A DNA stretch of 38,899 bases from Pseudomonadota bacterium. Lineage in GTDB: Bacteria > Pseudomonadota > Alphaproteobacteria > Rhizobiales > Xanthobacteraceae. Each line of letters starts with the position of its first letter. Within the stretch, counting starts at the first letter, position 1. Location of the stretch: contig JAEYAU010000177.1 of assembly GCA_023404705.1 (NCBI GenBank), positions 1 to 38,899 on the forward strand, in the 5' to 3' direction. The notes under the pieces are model-generated. The model was not told the origin of the DNA, made no database searches, and saw nothing but the letters and a program-made list of their open reading frames with translations. A program made the translations under genes and the position numbers. Of this stretch, positions 16,423 through 23,687 are shown piece after piece.

Positions 16423-17397
16423 ATGGGATTCAGCTTCATCGGCCGGCTGCTCGCTGTCGCGCTGGCTATGATCGGCCTGAGCGTCGCCGCATCCGCGCAG
16501 GACTATCCGAACCGGCCGATCCGCATGATCGTGCCGTTCCCGCCCGGCGGCCCGACCGACCTCGTCTCGCGCGTCATCGCCGAGGCCATGGCAGCCGACC
16601 TCGGCCAGCCGGTCGTGATCGAGAACAAGGCTGGCGCCAACGGCAATGTCGGCGTGGAGTTCGTTGCCAAGTCGCAAGGCGACGGCTACACGATCATCTA
16701 CAACACCTCCGCGGTCGCGATCAGCCCGGCGCTCTATCCAAAGCTCGGCTACGACATCCGCAAGGACCTCATCCCGATCTGCCTCACCGCGACGGTGCCG
16801 CTCGCGCTCGTCATTCATCCGAGCATTCCGGCGAAGACCGCGCAGGAGTTCATCGCTTACGCCAAGCAGAATCCCGGGAAGCTGTCTTACGCCTCCACTG
16901 GCGTCGGCTCCGTGACGCATCTCGGCGCCGTGCAGTTCATGAAGCTTGCCGGCATCGAGGCGCTGCACGTGCCGTTCCGCGGTAGTGCGCCGGCGCTCAC
17001 CGCGCTCGCCGGCAACCACGTGCACTTCATGACCGACACCGTGAACTCCTCGGTGCCTTTCGTGAACGGCGGCCAGCTGCGCGGACTCGCGGTGCTCGGC
17101 ACCAAGCGCGTCAGCCTCGTCCCGGATCTGCCGACGCTTGCCGAGATCGGCATGAAGGACTTCGAGATCGGCGCCTGGCAGGGCATCATGGCGCCGTCCG
17201 GAACGCCGAAGCCGGTGATCGATCGCCTCAACGCCGCGATCATGAAGGCGCTCGCCAGCGACACCGTGAAGGAGAAGCTGGCGATCCAGGGTGCGACCAT
17301 CCTGGGCTCTACGCCGGACGCTTATCGCGATTACATCGAGTCCGAGATCGTGCGTTGGGCCGCGGTCGTGAAGGAAAGCGGCGCGAAGGCCGAGTAA
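16423..17397 (+). CDS. Tripartite tricarboxylate transporter substrate-binding protein (Bug/TctC family)
   Basis: A 324-residue periplasmic binding protein with a signal peptide ending AASAQDYP. Family marks are YPNRPIRMIVPFPPGGPTDLVSRVIAE, the ENKAGANGNVGVEFVAKS turn that contacts the ligand carboxylate, SYASTGVGSVTHLG, HVPFRGSAPALTALAGNHV and GIMAPSGTPKPVIDRLN. Bug proteins bind carboxylates with high affinity. No TctA or TctB membrane subunit lies nearby, as is usual for these expanded families. The ATG is seven bases after a GGGAGGA ribosome-binding site. Its place between a CoA-transferase and a MaoC-fold gene suggests that it captures the acid consumed by this cluster (inference). Confidence 0.95.
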   Translation: MGFSFIGRLLAVALAMIGLSVAASAQDYPNRPIRMIVPFPPGGPTDLVSRVIAEAMAADLGQPVVIENKAGANGNVGVEFVAKSQGDGYTIIYNTSAVAISPALYPKLGYDIRKDLIPICLTATVPLALVIHPSIPAKTAQEFIAYAKQNPGKLSYASTGVGSVTHLGAVQFMKLAGIEALHVPFRGSAPALTALAGNHVHFMTDTVNSSVPFVNGGQLRGLAVLGTKRVSLVPDLPTLAEIGMKDFEIGAWQGIMAPSGTPKPVIDRLNAAIMKALASDTVKEKLAIQGATILGSTPDAYRDYIESEIVRWAAVVKESGAKAE

Positions 17398-17426
17398 CTC
17401 TTCGGTGCGGCAGCAAGGAGCTCGTC

Positions 17427-17924
17427 ATGACTAGCGCAAAGGACATCCCGACCGTCGGCCTCGGCCTGCGCTTCGAGGACACGCCGGTCGGCTTTCGTTT
17501 CCGCACCATCGGCCGCACCGTCACGGAGGCCGACATCACGGCCTTCGTCGGCGTCACCGGCATGACCGAAGTGCTGTTCACCAATCTCGAATATCTCCGC
17601 GAGCAGTCGCTCTACGACAAGCGCCTGGTGCCGGGGGCGCTCGTCTACAGCTTCGCGGAAGGCCTCCTGATGCAGACCGTCATCCAGGGCGTCGGTCTCG
17701 CTTTCCTCGGCATGGAGCTCGAGATCAAGCGTCCGACCTTCGCGGGCGACACCATTCATGTGGACTGCGAGGTCATCGAGTGCCGCGCGACCAGCAAGCC
17801 TGGCCGCGGCATCGTCAAGACGCGCAACACCGTGCTGAACCAGGCCGGCGAGCCCGTGATGGTCTATACGCCGAGCCGCATGGTGAAGGGCCGCGACTAC
17901 GTGCCCGAGAAGCGCAAGGGATAG
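17427..17924 (+). CDS. MaoC-like hotdog-fold protein lacking the usual catalytic Asp/His
   Basis: A 165-residue single-hotdog protein. DITAFVGVTGMTEVLFTNLEYL aligns with the MaoC hydratase motif, in which GDxNPxHxD carries the catalytic Asp and His. Here those two positions read Met and Phe, so enoyl-CoA hydration by the normal mechanism is not expected. The rest of the fold is regular: KRLVPGALVYSFAEGLLMQ, GLAFLGMELEIKRPTFAGDTIHVDCEV and a C-terminal strand ending VYTPSRMVKG. It may bind or hydrolyse CoA esters in another way. The ATG at 17427 follows AAGGAG, and the upstream open frame overlaps the TctC gene. It is the last gene of the CoA-transferase operon and is followed one base after its TAG stop by a palindromic repeat. 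Confidence 0.88.
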   Translation: MTSAKDIPTVGLGLRFEDTPVGFRFRTIGRTVTEADITAFVGVTGMTEVLFTNLEYLREQSLYDKRLVPGALVYSFAEGLLMQTVIQGVGLAFLGMELEIKRPTFAGDTIHVDCEVIECRATSKPGRGIVKTRNTVLNQAGEPVMVYTPSRMVKGRDYVPEKRKG

Positions 17925-17925
17925 A

Positions 17926-17969
17926 GCATTTTCCGCCGAAGTGGTCACCGGTTCGGCGCGTGAAAATGC
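17926..17969. repeat. Rhizobiales-type intergenic palindromic element, copy A
   Basis: GCATTTTC (17926-17933) pairs with GAAAATGC (17962-17969), and inside it CGCCGAA (17934-17940) pairs with TTCGGCG (17952-17958). The loop begins GTGGTCACCGG. The layout and the core GAAGTGG.CACCGGTTCG are shared with copy B at 22087-22131. Both begin two bases after a TAG stop codon. It sits between the MaoC-fold gene and the convergent TAXI gene and may act as a bidirectional terminator. Confidence 0.75.
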
Positions 17970-17977
17970 GATCAAAA

Positions 17978-19384
17978 CTACCGGCCGCCACGGCGCAGCA
18001 GCGTTCCCAGCGTCGTGATCGCGTCGTCGATCAGCGACTGCTGATAACGGTAGAACATCTCGTCGCCCATCGGCGTCACGAACGAGCTGGCGCGTTGCTG
18101 GCAGCGCGCGCGCAACGCGACGAAGCCCTGCAGGATCGACTTGGCGGCACTCTCGCGTTCGGCAGCGGCTATCGCCTCGAGCCGTGCTTCCCGCATCTGC
18201 GCATGGGTCAATTCCGGGTCGACGAGCTCCTTCAGGTTGGCTTCCAGCTTCTCGCGCGTCGCGTCGATGCGCCAGAGGTGGAAGCGGCTGTACGCCGTCA
18301 TCCCGTTGAACAGCAGCGTCGCCGCCATCACGAGATAGACCCAGTAGGCCGGCGACAGCAGATTCACGAGCCACGGGAAATACTGGTCCGCGAATCCCGG
18401 CTCGCCCGCGATGAAGAACTGCCGCGCTTCGTCGGCGAGCGGCACCACGGTGGCGGCGCTGGTCGCGGTCGGAGGATTGCTGCGCACAAAGCCCGGCAGC
18501 TCCGCGGCGAGCAGCACCAGTAGCGCGACACGGTCGGCGCGCCGCGCGCACGGGCTCGCCACCACGAGCGTCGCGAGCCGCACGACTTGCCGCGGCGCGG
18601 CGGGAATCGGCCGCACCAGGTCGTAACGGCCTGCCGCGATGGTGCCGAGGCGCAGCCACGGATAGCGCTCCGCAAGACCCTGCAGATCGCTGGGCGCGAC
18701 GATGTCGAGGTCGTGCCGGGTCATGACGTCGCGCAGAAAGGGCGCATCCTCCTGCATCACGAAGGCCGCGATATCGAGACGGCCCTGCGCGACCAGCGCG
18801 GCCTGCTCGGGCAGAGCGTGATGCGAGAGGCGCACGCCGAGCTGCCGCAGATCGGAATCTTCGAGCAGGTGGCGCATCAGATAGGCGGTTCCCGACCCCT
18901 CGGGGCCGATGCCGATCGACGCCCCGCGCAAGTCCGCAAGCCGGCCGAAGGCATTCCCGGGTCGCGCGAGCAGCAGGAGCGACTCGGGCTCCGGCAGCCG
19001 GCCGAGCAGCTCGATGCGCGCCTCCGCCGCGACGGGCGTGCCGTCCTGGATCAGCGCGAACATCTCGGCGCAGCCCGACTCGCCGCGCGCGAGACGCTCC
19101 ACGTTCTCGATCGAGCCGGCGGTCGAGACGGCCGCGAGATGTCCGTGGCCGCGCCGCGCGCGCTCCGCCAGCCGGTTCGCCAGGGCGTGATACGAGCCGC
19201 CCGGCGAGCCGCTCAGGATCGAAGCGCGCAGATAGCCATGGTCGCGCGCGATCCCGAAGCTCGCGGCGACCGCCGCGATCAGCGCCGCGGCGGCGAGCAG
19301 AACCGCCGCGCGCGCGATCCCTTTTCCGTACCAGCTATTGCGCGGCGCGGATGACAGCCGGCTCCTCGGCTTCACGTCCTTCAT
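17978..19384 (-). CDS. TAXI-family (TRAP) solute-binding protein with C-terminal membrane segment
   Basis: A 468-residue protein. An N-terminal hydrophobic segment (about 25-45, AAVLLAAAALIAAVAASFGI) precedes a TAXI-type binding domain: LSGSPGGSYHALANRLAERA, STAGSIENVERLARGE, FALIQDG, ASIGIGPEGSGTAYLMRHLL and GRLDIAAFVMQ. After about residue 340 a second membrane segment (AYWVYLVMAATLLFNGMTAYSRF) is followed by a long, charged, probably coiled-coil helix and a short tail. Normal TAXI proteins are about 320 residues and fully exported, so the last 120 residues are an addition. No TRAP membrane subunits are nearby, which points to sensing or envelope function instead of transport (inference). 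The start is uncertain; an ATG four codons further upstream (19396) is also possible. Confidence 0.8.
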   Translation of the reverse strand: MKDVKPRSRLSSAPRNSWYGKGIARAAVLLAAAALIAAVAASFGIARDHGYLRASILSGSPGGSYHALANRLAERARRGHGHLAAVSTAGSIENVERLARGESGCAEMFALIQDGTPVAAEARIELLGRLPEPESLLLLARPGNAFGRLADLRGASIGIGPEGSGTAYLMRHLLEDSDLRQLGVRLSHHALPEQAALVAQGRLDIAAFVMQEDAPFLRDVMTRHDLDIVAPSDLQGLAERYPWLRLGTIAAGRYDLVRPIPAAPRQVVRLATLVVASPCARRADRVALLVLLAAELPGFVRSNPPTATSAATVVPLADEARQFFIAGEPGFADQYFPWLVNLLSPAYWVYLVMAATLLFNGMTAYSRFHLWRIDATREKLEANLKELVDPELTHAQMREARLEAIAAAERESAAKSILQGFVALRARCQQRASSFVTPMGDEMFYRYQQSLIDDAITTLGTLLRRGGR

Positions 19385-19450
19385 TCTGGCGCACATCGTC
19401 CCAGGCTGTGCGGGACGCGCGTATCCGCATTTCACCCGAAGGGCGGTGCG

Positions 19451-19510
19451 GGTTCACCTGAACCGCGCGCCGAGCCGCCGCGGCTTTCCTGGAAAATTTC
19501 GGAAACTTTC
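19451..19510. promoter_or_regulatory. Inverted repeat and tandem GGAAANTTTC boxes upstream of RTX gene 2
   Basis: GGTTCA-CC-TGAACC (19451-19464) is a 6-2-6 inverted repeat. Downstream, GGAAAATTTC (19491-19500) and GGAAACTTTC (19501-19510) are adjacent 10-mers, each containing a GAAA-N-TTTC palindrome, so the sites have a strict 10-base period. They lie in the 253-base divergent gap between the TAXI gene and RTX gene 2, 128-187 bases before the RTX start. Confidence 0.4.
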
Positions 19511-19585
19511 GACGAGAGCCGCGGAAAGCGCGCGCCGGTACACCCGCATCCGATAGCAGCGGCGCTTCGATGCGCCGCACAGCAA

Positions 19586-19607
19586 GCCGGGAGAAGCCTC
19601 TCCCGGC
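19586..19607 (+). promoter_or_regulatory. Leader hairpin upstream of RTX gene 2
   Basis: Bases 19586-19594 and 19599-19607 form a perfect 9-bp GC-rich stem with an AGCC loop. It ends 30 bases before the RTX ATG and is not followed by a T-run, so it is more likely a leader structure than a terminator. Whether it lies inside the transcript depends on an unknown start site. Confidence 0.4.
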
Positions 19608-19637
19608 ATAGGCACCCCTTTGTCTGGAGACAACATC

Positions 19638-22085
19638 ATGGCGCGCATCTTTGGAACTTCACGCGGCGACACCCTCAGCGGCTTCGGCGGAGATGATGAA
19701 ATCTGGGGTTTGGGAGGTGACGACATCATCGACGGCGGTCGCGGCCGCGACGCCATCGACGCTGGTGACGGCAATGACCTCGTCTACTTCGAGATGAATG
19801 ACCGCTCGGTCGCCGGCGGCGCCGGCATCGATATGGGCGTTGCCGACTTCAGGTCCGCCCGCCAGGACCTGAATTTCTCCGTCGCCGACAACCTCGCGGG
19901 TGTCGCCAACGTCGCGGGCACGCGCATCAGCGGCTTCGAGCAGATCCGGTTTCAGGCCGGACGCGGCGACGACCGGCTGACCGGCGGCAACCTCGATGAC
20001 CTGCTCGACGGCGGCGCCGGCAGCGACACCCTCATCGGCGGCGGCGGACGCGACTACCTTTATGGCGGCGACGGCAACGACCGGCTCGAAGGCGGCTCCG
20101 GCGACGACACGATGTACGGCGGCGCCGGCATGGACACGCTCAAGGGCGGCGGCGGCAACGACTACCTCGACGGCGGCGCCGGCATCGACCGGGCGCATTT
20201 CTCCGGCGGCCTGCACGACTTCACGGCGGAGCGTCTGGCCAACGGCAGCATCCGCATCACCGATCTGCGCTCCGGCGCGCCGGAAGGGATCGACATCGTT
20301 CGCGACGTCGAGATGTTCACCTTCAACGACGCCATCGTCTCGGCCGAGCAGCTGCTGCGCGCGATCGGCAACCACGCGCCACAGGCGGTGGCGGACGCCG
20401 TGACGGTCAGCGAGAACAGCGCGTCCGTCCAGCTCAACCTCCTCGCCAATGACAGCGATCCCGACGCGGGCGACACCATCGGCGTGGTCGCGGTCGAGAC
20501 CACGAACACGCGCGGCCAGGTCACGCTGAACCCGGACGGCACGGTGGTCTATTCGGCCAACGGCCAGTACGACTGGCTGCGCGCCGGTCAGACCGCCACC
20601 GATACGTTCTCCTACACGATCAATGATTCCGCGGGGCGCGCCTCCCGCGCCACCGTGACGGTGACGATCCAGGGCAGCAATGACGGCCCGGTCGCGGTCG
20701 CGGATGCGGCCACTGTCGCGGCCGACGGCAGCGTCACCATCAATGCGCTCGCCAACGACTACGACGTGGACCGGGGCGACGTGCTGACGCTGGTGTCCGT
20801 GCAAGGCTCCACCGGGACCGCGACGGTGGGACCCGAAAAAGCCATCGTCTACACGGCGGGCGATGCGTTCCGCTCGCTCGCGGCCGGCGAGGTCGCGACC
20901 GACACCTTCACTTACACGGTGCGCGACAGCGCCTTCGGCAGCACGCCGATCTCCAGCCAGGGCTCGGTGACCGTCACGGTCGTCGGCGTCAACGACGGTC
21001 CGACCGCGGTGAACGACGCGGTCACGGCGCGCCACACCGGCGTGACGCAGATCGGCAGCGTGCTCGCCAACGACTTCGACGTCGACCATGGCGACACCAT
21101 CTCGGTCGTTGCGGCTCAAGGCACCACCGCGAGCGGTGCGAGCTACACGATCGATGCCCAGGGCCATGTGAGCTACGACGCGGGCGACATCTTCGGTGGC
21201 CTGGGTCAGGGCCAGACGGCCGCCGACAGCTTCACCTATACGATCGTGGACAGCCACGGCGCCACGTCGACCGCGACCGTCAACCTGACGATCGGCGGGC
21301 CCACCATCACGCTCGATCCGCGGCTCGCCGTCCATATCGAAGAGCACATGCAGGAAGGCGATGTCACCGACAACATCTTCCATCTGCTCTCCGAGCAGGC
21401 CGGCGTCTTCGGGCCGGGCGCGAGCATCGTCGCGATCGGCGACCCGACCAAGGGCGACGTGACCTACGATCTCGCGGCGCACAGCCTGAGCTTCTCGTCC
21501 GACACGCGCGATCTCGACTACCTGCTCTCCGGAGACACGATCGCGTCTCCGACTTTCACCTATACGGTGCGCGACGCTGCGGGCGGGCTGCATTACGGCG
21601 AGGTGAAGCTGCACGTGTTCGGTGTCGACGACGCTGCGGTCGCCCACGACGACAGTCTCACGGCGACGGAGGGCCAGATCCTCAATCTCTTCGAGCTGGT
21701 GCTCGGCAATGACGATCCCGACAGCCGGATGATCGACTTCATCGCCTTCGACACCACCGGAACGGCCGGAACCATCAGCTACAGCGCGCCCGGCGGCGGC
21801 GTCGTCGCCTATGTGGCCTCCGGGGCCAACATGCCGGACCTCGCGCCGGGCGAAGTCTTCGTCGACCACTTCACCTACACGATCCGCGATCGTGGGATGG
21901 CCGGCAACGAGAACCATGTCAGCTCCGCGACCGTCACGGTGACGATCACGGGCGCCGCCGACGGGAGCTTCGATGTCGAGACCGCGCTGGCGGACGACTT
22001 CCAGTTCGCGCCGGTGGAGGATGCGGGTCTGCCCTCGCCGGAGCTGACCCAGCATTGGTCCGGGACCATGGATCTTATGATCTAG
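19638..22085 (+). CDS. RTX and cadherin/VCBS-like repeat protein 2 (815 aa)
   Basis: An 815-residue protein. Residues 1-55 and about 110-190 hold calcium-binding nonapeptides (GGAGSDTLIGGGGRDYL, GGDGNDRLEGGSGDDTM). From about residue 245, four or five VCBS/cadherin-like domains follow, each opening like HAPQAVADAVTV or DGPVAVADAATV, containing LLANDSDPDAGDT or ALANDYDVDRGDV and ending DTFSYTINDSAG...ATVTVTI. The fourth repeat is diverged (SEQAGVFGPGASIV). The protein ends GTMDLMI, a hydrophobic tail like those of the other two RTX proteins, though with less typical spacing. No Cys and no enzyme domain are seen, which suggests a secreted adhesin or matrix protein. The ATG at 19638 with TCTGGAGA upstream was chosen over the TTG at 19620. 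Confidence 0.88.
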   Translation: MARIFGTSRGDTLSGFGGDDEIWGLGGDDIIDGGRGRDAIDAGDGNDLVYFEMNDRSVAGGAGIDMGVADFRSARQDLNFSVADNLAGVANVAGTRISGFEQIRFQAGRGDDRLTGGNLDDLLDGGAGSDTLIGGGGRDYLYGGDGNDRLEGGSGDDTMYGGAGMDTLKGGGGNDYLDGGAGIDRAHFSGGLHDFTAERLANGSIRITDLRSGAPEGIDIVRDVEMFTFNDAIVSAEQLLRAIGNHAPQAVADAVTVSENSASVQLNLLANDSDPDAGDTIGVVAVETTNTRGQVTLNPDGTVVYSANGQYDWLRAGQTATDTFSYTINDSAGRASRATVTVTIQGSNDGPVAVADAATVAADGSVTINALANDYDVDRGDVLTLVSVQGSTGTATVGPEKAIVYTAGDAFRSLAAGEVATDTFTYTVRDSAFGSTPISSQGSVTVTVVGVNDGPTAVNDAVTARHTGVTQIGSVLANDFDVDHGDTISVVAAQGTTASGASYTIDAQGHVSYDAGDIFGGLGQGQTAADSFTYTIVDSHGATSTATVNLTIGGPTITLDPRLAVHIEEHMQEGDVTDNIFHLLSEQAGVFGPGASIVAIGDPTKGDVTYDLAAHSLSFSSDTRDLDYLLSGDTIASPTFTYTVRDAAGGLHYGEVKLHVFGVDDAAVAHDDSLTATEGQILNLFELVLGNDDPDSRMIDFIAFDTTGTAGTISYSAPGGGVVAYVASGANMPDLAPGEVFVDHFTYTIRDRGMAGNENHVSSATVTVTITGAADGSFDVETALADDFQFAPVEDAGLPSPELTQHWSGTMDLMI

Positions 22086-22086
22086 C

Positions 22087-22131
22087 GCATGTTCCGGCGA
22101 AGTGGGCACCGGTTCGCCGACAAGAACATGC
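22087..22131. repeat. Rhizobiales-type intergenic palindromic element, copy B
   Basis: GCATGTTC (22087-22094) pairs with GAACATGC (22124-22131), and CGGCGAA (22095-22101) pairs with TTCGCCG (22113-22119). The loop core GTGGGCACCGG matches copy A at 17926-17969 with few changes, and the arms show compensatory differences that keep pairing (TTTTC/GAAAA against TGTTC/GAACA). It begins two bases after the TAG stop of RTX gene 2, as copy A does after the MaoC-fold gene. Confidence 0.75.
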
Positions 22132-22162
22132 GCAAACCATAAAGTCTCGAGGCCATCACGTG

Positions 22163-22200
22163 GCGGGCGGCGCTGCGGGGGCGCCGCCCGCTGCCTTTTA
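22163..22200 (+). terminator. Rho-independent terminator of RTX gene 2
   Basis: Bases 22163-22173 and 22181-22191 form a perfect 11-bp GC-only stem with a seven-base loop. TGCCTTTTA follows on the plus strand. It lies 78 bases after the RTX stop and downstream of the palindromic element. Confidence 0.88.
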
Positions 22201-22393
22201 TCAAGCGGCCTCACCCGTCACGTGGGATATCGCCCGGATTTGAGATACCGCACTGCGCCGAGGTTGAGAGGCCGCGTGACGGAACCCGTCTCCGTGACGA
22301 ATCGTTCTCGTCTCAGTGCGAGAGCCCCATGCGCCGGACTCGCATCTGTTTCCCAAAAGATGGAACGGACGGATCACGGAGTGGAACACCGCC

Positions 22394-22759
22394 ATGGCAT
22401 CCATTCGATATATCGTGAAAGACATCGACGCTTCGGTCGCGTTTTATCGCGATCGGCTCGCGTTCAAGGTCGACATGCATAACCCTGGCAAGTTCGCGGC
22501 GCTCACGCGCGACGATCTCACGCTCTATTTGAGCGCGCCGGGCGCAGGCAGTGGAGGAACCGCCGGCGGTACACCCGAGCCCGGCGGATGGAACCGGCTC
22601 ATGATCGTCACGAAAGACATCGACGGCCTCATCGGCCGGTTGAGCGATGCCGGCGCCAGGTTCAGAGGGGAAATGAGCGAGGCCGGAGCCGGTCGCGCCA
22701 GGCTCCTGGAAGACCCATCGGGCAATCTGGTTGAGCTGTTCGAGTTCAAGAAGAAATGA
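22394..22759 (+). CDS. VOC family (glyoxalase/dioxygenase-fold) protein
   Basis: A 121-residue protein with two beta-alpha-beta-beta-beta modules: IRYIVKDIDASVAFYRDRLAFKV at the start and RLMIVTKDIDGLIGRLSDAGARF in the second half, closing with LEDPSGNLVELFEF. The final Glu is the usual metal ligand, but the first-module position that is often His is Tyr here (IRYIV), so metal binding is uncertain. The family includes glyoxalase I, extradiol dioxygenases and antibiotic-binding proteins; nothing narrows the choice. The ATG at 22394 starts directly at the first strand. The ribosome-binding site (GGAG, 14 bases upstream) is weak. Confidence 0.88.
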   Translation: MASIRYIVKDIDASVAFYRDRLAFKVDMHNPGKFAALTRDDLTLYLSAPGAGSGGTAGGTPEPGGWNRLMIVTKDIDGLIGRLSDAGARFRGEMSEAGAGRARLLEDPSGNLVELFEFKKK

Positions 22760-22895
22760 CCCTCCTTCGCTGAAGCTTCGGAGAGCTTGGCATGCGGGGA
22801 GCACTGCGGTCTGTGCTCCTGACTCGACCGCGCAGCGGCATTCGATAAATTCAGGCGCTCGCGTTCCGGGCATTATCGAGTCGCAAGGGCGTCAC

Positions 22896-23612
22896 ATGAC
22901 CTCGTTCAAGACCATCCGCGCCCGCGCCGAGAAGCGCAAGGGCGGCGCCGCCGCGCTCGAGCGCCTGCTGCCCGCGAAGGCGGATCCGAAGGCGCTCGCC
23001 CGATTGAAGGACGATCGCGCGCTCGCCGAGATGACCAAACGCGTGTTCTGCGCGGGCTTCGCCTGGAGCGTGATCGAATCGAAGTGGCCCGGCTTCGAGG
23101 CGGCCTTTGACGCCTTCGATCCCGCGCGCCTCTGCTTCGAGCCGGACGAATTCTGGGATGGTCTGTTGAAGGACACGCGCATCGTACGCAACGGGGCCAA
23201 GATCATGTCGGTGCGCCACAACGCGGGCTTCGTGCGCGACATCGCGCGCGAGCATGGCAGCTTCGGCAAGTTCCTCGCGGCTTGGCCGCTGACCGACCAG
23301 GCCGGCCTGCTCGAATTGCTGGCAAAACGCGGCAGCCGCCTCGGCGGCAACACCGGCCAGATGCTGCTGCGCTTCCTCGGCCGCGACGGCTTCGTCACCT
23401 CGCGCGACGTCGTCCTATGCCTGCGCGACGCGGGCCTCGACATCGCCGAGACCGTCACGTCGAAGCGCGACCTCGCCAAGGTGCAAGCGCAGTTCAATGC
23501 CTGGGCGGCCGAGACCGGCCTGCCATACGCGCATCTCTCGCGCATCTGCGCGATGTCGATCGGCGAGAACTACGATCCGGCGCGCCTCGCCAGTTACGTG
23601 GACGATGACTGA
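22896..23612 (+). CDS. DNA-3-methyladenine glycosylase I-family protein
   Basis: A 238-residue protein of the Tag-like glycosylase family, which removes alkylated adenine from DNA. Family features are MTKRVFCAGFAWSVIESKW (the helix entering the base pocket), FEAAFDAFDPARL, IVRNGAKIMSVRHNAGFVRDIA and SRLGGNTGQMLLRFLGRDGFV. The N-terminal Cys/His zinc ligands of E. coli Tag are absent, and the protein has an extra N-terminal helix, so this is the non-zinc branch. The ATG at 22896 follows AAGGGCG. It is 136 bases after the VOC gene and on the same strand as the PQQ dehydrogenase-like gene. The nearby dinB gene makes this a small DNA-damage neighbourhood, but no LexA-type box is seen in front of it. 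Confidence 0.85.
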   Translation: MTSFKTIRARAEKRKGGAAALERLLPAKADPKALARLKDDRALAEMTKRVFCAGFAWSVIESKWPGFEAAFDAFDPARLCFEPDEFWDGLLKDTRIVRNGAKIMSVRHNAGFVRDIAREHGSFGKFLAAWPLTDQAGLLELLAKRGSRLGGNTGQMLLRFLGRDGFVTSRDVVLCLRDAGLDIAETVTSKRDLAKVQAQFNAWAAETGLPYAHLSRICAMSIGENYDPARLASYVDDD

Positions 23613-23687
23613 CCGCGGCTCTGGCGCCATCCCTCGTGCGACGTGCTAGGCATGCGAACACCCATCTCGAATCGAACCGAGAGTGAC

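Larger units (their letters stand above)
22086..22393. other. 308-base gene-free stretch
   Basis: Holds the palindromic element copy B and a strong terminator (both listed). From 22201 to 22393 no convincing gene is seen. CCGTCACG near 22216 and CGTGACGG near 22276 form a widely spaced inverted repeat that may belong to the promoter region of the VOC gene. Confidence 0.6.

Noticed and set aside
14827..17025. Open frame of 732 codons on the minus strand
   Set aside because: Crosses the CoA-transferase and Bug genes in antisense; no recognisable protein.
16423..19384. A complete TTT or TRAP transporter
   Set aside because: Only binding proteins of the two families are present; no membrane subunits are found in the window.
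19659..22214. Open frame of 851 codons on the minus strand
   Set aside because: Antisense shadow of RTX 2, with no ribosome-binding site or known domain.
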